Origin: Bacillota bacterium
GTDB taxonomy: Bacteria > Bacillota > Clostridia > Christensenellales > SZUA-584
DNA length: 64,000 bases
Direction: 5' to 3'
Assembly: GCA_023410475.1 (NCBI GenBank)
Contig: JAEYPS010000032.1
Span: forward strand, 333,606 to 397,605
Of this stretch, positions 61,301 to 64,000 are shown one piece after another; within the stretch, counting starts at the first letter, position 1; each line of letters opens with the position of its first letter. A model generated the notes under the pieces. It saw only the letters and a list, made by a program, of their open reading frames with translations, was not told the DNA's origin and did not search any database. A program made the translations under genes and the position numbers.

Positions 61301-61581
61301 TGGCCGCAAACTCTGTGCCCAAACTCTCAAACGACAGCGCAGGGATAAAAGAGCTTATAGGCAGCGGCAGACTCCGGATGATAGTGAATACCCCGACAAA
61401 AGGGCGTAAAGCGGGCAGGGACGGTTTTCGCCTGAGAAGATACGCCGTGGAGCACAGAATTCCGTGCATTACGTCTCTCGATACCGCAAAAGCGCTGCTG
61501 CAAAGCTTAAAGCTGGGCAAGACGGACAGCGATATAACTCCCGTCAGTCTGTCCGATATATTGGGTGACGCCGATGTTTAA
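58354..61581 (+). CDS. carB: carbamoyl-phosphate synthase large subunit
   Basis: 1075 residues, full length. Two duplicated ATP-grasp halves (SGPIIIGQAAEFDYAGTQ and SGPIRIGQGIEFDYCSVH mark their starts; VIEVNPRVSRSSAL and VIEVNPRSSRTVPY the catalytic Asn/Arg blocks). The C-terminal MGS-like allosteric domain begins near VLLTVADNDKQELI. Makes carbamoyl phosphate from bicarbonate, ammonia and two ATP. Overlaps pyrK by 8 bases. Confidence 0.98.
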   Translation: MPKIESIKKVLVIGSGPIIIGQAAEFDYAGTQACRALKEEGIEVVLVNSNPATIMTDTEIADKVYIEPLTINVIRNIIAKERPDSMLATLGGQTGLNLAMELSETGILQEFGITMLGTNADSIKKAEDREAFKDLMNDIGEPIIESVIAHSASQALEFAQVHGYPLIVRPAYTLGGTGGGIAYNDEELITITSSGVQASRVGEVLIEKSVAGYKEIEYEVLRDAKGNCITVCNMENIDPVGIHTGDSIVVAPSQTLRDKEYQLLRTASLNIINALDIKGGCNVQFALDTQSLQYYVIEVNPRVSRSSALASKATGYPIAKIAAKIAVGYGLDEIQNAVTGKTFAAFEPTLDYVVVKFPRWPFDKFTSANKQLGTKMKATGEVMAIGANFESAFLKAVRSLELNLYSLVFPFAESYSDEELLDKISGQDDDRIFLVATAIRRGVSIERINELTSIDLWYLGKLKAIIDLESEFACTRQQSLERETLRRAKKMGFSDNAIAAFTGASEKEVRNMRKQYGIIPTFKMVDTCGAEFDAVSPYYYSSYDIENEAARPANKTIVVLGSGPIRIGQGIEFDYCSVHCVWALKQAGYETVIINNNPETVSTDFDTSDRLYFEPLTPEEVGNVLEQENPEGVIVQFGGQTAIKLAKHVEAMGYKIIGTSLDSINRAEDRKEFEALLEGLDIKRPKARTVFTEQQAAKAAAELGYPVLVRPSYVLGGQGMEIAWDEEGILEYMRIIGRHEQEHPVLVDKYMTGLELEVDAISDGRDILIPGIMEHIERAGVHSGDSISVYPAKRINNQQEAKIIEITKKLALALDVRGIVNIQFVISGGEIYVIEVNPRSSRTVPYISKVTGVPMITLAVRASLGEALAGMGFGTGLYPSGGIYAVKVPVFSFEKLPDVEVGLGPEMKSTGEVLGISRDYSEALLKGLIASGQAMPNEPGSVLLTVADNDKQELIPIAAVFDYLGYDIYATPGTANVLNFNFVAANSVPKLSNDSAGIKELIGSGRLRMIVNTPTKGRKAGRDGFRLRRYAVEHRIPCITSLDTAKALLQSLKLGKTDSDITPVSLSDILGDADV

Positions 61582-62356
61582 AAAGATCTACGCTTCTGTG
61601 AAAGAAAACAATGAGATAGCGAAGCTCATTTTCCGGATGGAGCTCGCGTGCGAGGACGCGGACCTGGAGCATTTCGTTCCCGGCCAGTTCGCTAACCTTG
61701 AGATACCGGGACACAAAGAGCTGCTGCTCAAGCGCCCTATAAGCATATGCGCGGTTGATGTAAAAAACAGTAGTGTAACGCTTGTGTACCAAATAAAGGG
61801 GAAAGGTACGGAAGCGCTGGCCGGGCTTGAAAAAGGAGCCGCAATAGAAACGATACTTCCCATAGGAAGGGGATTCAACCTCAAGTCCGGTGATAAGAAT
61901 GTTTTTCTCGTCGGCGGGGGAGTAGGAATAGCGCCTCTTCTGTCGGTCACACAGAAATGGACAGACAAGAACTATGAGGCGTTTCTGGGTTACCGGGGCG
62001 CGGAATACGAATACTGCCTTGACGATTTTGAGAGCGTGTGCCGGGGAGCCCACGTTTCGACGGACGACGGCACGCTGGGAGAGATGTGCCTTGTAACGGA
62101 TATCCTGAGGCGCAGGCTTAAAGACGCATCGCCCGACATGATACTCGCCTGCGGACCGAATCCCATGTTAAAGGCTCTCAAGGATATTCTTGAGCCAACG
62201 GGCATACCGGCGCAGGTCTCTATGGAGCAGAGGATGTGCTGCGGCTTCGGAGCGTGTTCGGTGTGCGCGTGCGGCGTAGACCACGGCAATGGGCTGGAAT
62301 ATAAAAAAGTCTGTGTCGAGGGCCCTGTGTTCAACCTATACGAGGTGGTGCTGTGA
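61574..62356 (+). CDS. pyrK: dihydroorotate dehydrogenase electron-transfer subunit
   Basis: 260 residues. FAD/NAD-binding ferredoxin-reductase fold: RPISICAVDV, GRGFNL, LVGGGVGIAPLLSV. The [2Fe-2S] cysteines are in MCCGFGACSVCACGV with a later Cys in KKVCVEGPVF. Passes electrons from PyrD FMN to NAD. The ATG at 61574, overlapping the carB stop with GGGTGA upstream, is preferred over a GTG at 61565. Confidence 0.96.
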   Translation: MFKKIYASVKENNEIAKLIFRMELACEDADLEHFVPGQFANLEIPGHKELLLKRPISICAVDVKNSSVTLVYQIKGKGTEALAGLEKGAAIETILPIGRGFNLKSGDKNVFLVGGGVGIAPLLSVTQKWTDKNYEAFLGYRGAEYEYCLDDFESVCRGAHVSTDDGTLGEMCLVTDILRRRLKDASPDMILACGPNPMLKALKDILEPTGIPAQVSMEQRMCCGFGACSVCACGVDHGNGLEYKKVCVEGPVFNLYEVVL

Positions 62357-63267
62357 TGAGAGTTGATATGACGGTAAACCTTTGCGGAATTACGCTGAAA
62401 AACCCCGTTATAGCAGCCTCGGGAGCTTTCGCGTTCGGCAGGCCGCATTCATGGTTCATAGATGTAAACCGGCTGGGAGGCATTGCTCTTAAGTCTCTGA
62501 CGCCCGAAAAGCGCACAGGCAACAAACCTCCGAGGATAGCCGAGACCGCCTCCGGCATCATAAACAGCGTCGGGCTGCAAAACCCGGGTATCGACGCGTT
62601 TCTGGAGAAAGAATTGAAATTCGTCGAGTCGCTGGATACGGCCGTTATCGCTAACATTGCCGGACGGAGCATAGACGATTACATACACGTCATAGAAAAG
62701 TTGAACGATACCCGCGTAGATATGTTTGAGCTCAATATATCCTGCCCAAACGTCAAGATGGGAGGCTCAAGCATAGGGACGGACGAGGCGGCGACGGCAG
62801 CATGCGTGCAGGCGGCAAAACGTGCCTCTAAAAAACCTGTTATGGTAAAGCTCACTCCCGCCGCGGGCGACGTCGTTCGCATAGCGAAGGCGGCGCAAGA
62901 TTCGGGGGCGGACGCCTTGTCGCTTATAAACACGCTGCCCGCGATGGCCGTCGACGTTAAAACAAAGCGTCCTGTACTCGGTAACGTTACGGGAGGCCTC
63001 TCGGGCCCTTGCATAAAGCCCGTAGCGCTAAAGATGGTGTACGACGTATCGCGCGCTGTCGGCATACCCGTTGTGGGAATAGGAGGCATCATCACTGGCG
63101 AGGACGCAGCTGAGTTCATGCTGTGCGGCTCGACTGCAATAATGGCGGGAACGGCGTGCCTAGTGGACCCCGAAGCGCCGCTGCGCATAATAGGCGAGCT
63201 TGAAGCATGCGCGCAGTCTATGAACATAAAAAAAATATCCGCGCTTACGGGCGCGCTGGAGGTATGA
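62356..63267 (+). CDS. pyrD: dihydroorotate dehydrogenase, class 1B catalytic subunit
   Basis: 303 residues. FMN/TIM-barrel enzyme: AASGAFAFGR, ELNISCPNVKMGG with the catalytic Cys of class 1, VKLTPAAGDVVRIA, VGIGGIITGEDAAEFMLCG. The 1B type is confirmed by the adjacent pyrK. The ATG at 62356 has GGTGG upstream; a GTG one codon earlier is also possible. Start overlaps the pyrK stop (TGATG). Confidence 0.97.
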   Translation: MRVDMTVNLCGITLKNPVIAASGAFAFGRPHSWFIDVNRLGGIALKSLTPEKRTGNKPPRIAETASGIINSVGLQNPGIDAFLEKELKFVESLDTAVIANIAGRSIDDYIHVIEKLNDTRVDMFELNISCPNVKMGGSSIGTDEAATAACVQAAKRASKKPVMVKLTPAAGDVVRIAKAAQDSGADALSLINTLPAMAVDVKTKRPVLGNVTGGLSGPCIKPVALKMVYDVSRAVGIPVVGIGGIITGEDAAEFMLCGSTAIMAGTACLVDPEAPLRIIGELEACAQSMNIKKISALTGALEV

Positions 63268-63268
63268 C

Positions 63269-63838
63269 ATGACAAGAGATGAGATACTCGGGATATTCAG
63301 ACAAACGGGAGTGATGCTTGAGGGGCATTTCCTGCTGACGTCGGGCAGGCATTCGGACAAATATATGCAGTGCGCGAAGCTGTTTCAATATCCCGATGTT
63401 TCCGAGATGTTCTCCAAAGAGCTGGCAGCGAAGTTTGAAAATATCGACATCGTCGCGGGCCCTGCGATTGGCGGGATAATTCTGGCGTACGAGGTTGCAA
63501 GGCAGCTCGGCGTTCCGAATATCTTTGCCGAGAGAGAGAACGGCGCAATGACGCTGCGCAGAGGCTTTAGAGTCCCGGAAGGCGCGAGGGTGCTAGTCGT
63601 CGAGGACGTCGTGACTACCGGAGGCTCTGTTAAAGAAGTGATAGAGCTTTTGGAGAAGCTTGGTGCGTCTGTGGCCGGAGTGGGCAGTATAGTAGACCGC
63701 TCGAACGGTAAAGTGGACTTCGGCGTTCCGTTCGAATCGGTACTCAGCATGGAGGTCATATCGTACGAGCCGGACGAGTGCCCGCTTTGCCGCGACGGAG
63801 TGCCCGCCGTAAAGCCCGGGAGCCGTAATATAAAATAA
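63269..63838 (+). CDS. pyrE: orotate phosphoribosyltransferase
   Basis: 189 residues. Adds ribose phosphate to orotate. N-terminal LTSGRHSDKYMQCAKLF, FAERENGAMTLRRGF, PRPP loop VLVVEDVVTTGGSVKEV. Last gene of the operon, one base after the pyrD stop; GGAGG lies in the pyrD end. Two hairpins follow. Confidence 0.97.
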   Translation: MTRDEILGIFRQTGVMLEGHFLLTSGRHSDKYMQCAKLFQYPDVSEMFSKELAAKFENIDIVAGPAIGGIILAYEVARQLGVPNIFAERENGAMTLRRGFRVPEGARVLVVEDVVTTGGSVKEVIELLEKLGASVAGVGSIVDRSNGKVDFGVPFESVLSMEVISYEPDECPLCRDGVPAVKPGSRNIK

Positions 63839-63858
63839 CGTCAATTACGTATTAAATC

Positions 63859-63926
63859 AGAGAGCTAACGCTCTCTCAGGTTAATGACAAACACCCCGTT
63901 TTCAGGAGAAGACGGGGTGTTAATTT
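63859..63926 (+). terminator. tandem hairpins ending the pyr operon
   Basis: First stem AGAGAGC (63859-63865)/GCTCTCT (63870-63876). Second stem ACACCCCGT (63891-63899)/ACGGGGTGT (63912-63920) followed by TAATTTTA. Nothing recognisable lies between there and the right edge. Confidence 0.75.
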
Positions 63927-64000
63927 TAGTAAGAACAGGCTTGCACTTGAATAAAACCACGAATGAGAAACAGAAACTGAGATAAGAACTGCCCGCCCAG

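Noticed and set aside
1..64000. CRISPR arrays, insertion sequences, prophage genes, rRNA operons
   Set aside because: No regularly spaced repeats, transposase, integrase, phage structural or rRNA-like sequence was seen.

Overview
The window is a gene-dense bacterial chromosome segment of roughly 50% GC with few intergenic gaps. It looks like a Gram-positive, probably spore-forming member of the Clostridia (Bacillota). The grounds are a valS T-box leader, a PyrR-attenuated pyr operon, a lysine (L-box) riboswitch, a TRAP (MtrB) homologue, a DinR/LexA-type SOS box, sigma-A promoters of TTGACA-N17-TATAAT type, strong GGAGG ribosome binding sites, a SleB-type cortex/wall hydrolase and a PurE-C-F-M-N-H-D operon. 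Isoleucine is very often encoded by ATA. No phage, insertion sequence, CRISPR array or rRNA operon is seen. The species cannot be named from the sequence. Layout: 1-4085 holds the start of a PilB/GspE-type ATPase (cut by the left edge), a small lipoprotein, a DUF3810 membrane metalloprotease-like protein and a PrsW-family protease. 4129-8185 is the T-box-controlled valS-folC pair, followed by convergent gdhA. 9808-14717 is the SOS-type uvrB-uvrA operon. 14739-18282 is an accessory stretch: a TetR regulator with an FMN-binding protein, a DUF1295 membrane protein, and two divergent unknown proteins separated by a tandem hairpin repeat. 18499-25018 runs murG, a HEAT-methyltransferase, a PfkB sugar kinase, guaB and guaA. 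25095-32345 is the purine operon. Convergent to it, 32411-36047 is a lysine operon (asd-dapA-dapB) under a lysine riboswitch, whose dapB carries an aspartokinase-like tandem ACT tail. 36170-41232 holds two methyltransferases, a TPR protein, a HEAT-like protein and an HD hydrolase; all but the first are tightly packed. 41363-43517 is tRNA-Arg and an AT-rich accessory patch with a CBO0543-like membrane protein, a coding remnant and a SleB-like hydrolase that lacks a normal start codon. 43568-51967 holds an ABC transporter pair, dnaE, mtrB, small conserved genes, an AT-rich membrane protein, an iron-sulfur flavoprotein and a HAD phosphatase. 52055-63920 is the complete de novo pyrimidine operon pyrR-uraA-pyrB-pyrC-pyrF-carA-carB-pyrK-pyrD-pyrE with one PyrR attenuator. 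How they work together: the window concentrates nucleotide synthesis (IMP to GMP, purine and UMP pathways) and diaminopimelate/lysine synthesis, each with RNA-level feedback. The most unusual protein is the DapB-ACT fusion, which suggests enzyme-level control on top of the riboswitch. Other points worth attention are palindromic operators inside two promoters, an ATT-initiated hydrolase, a thioesterase missing its catalytic Asp, an N-terminally short FolC, and a dispersed hairpin repeat family.
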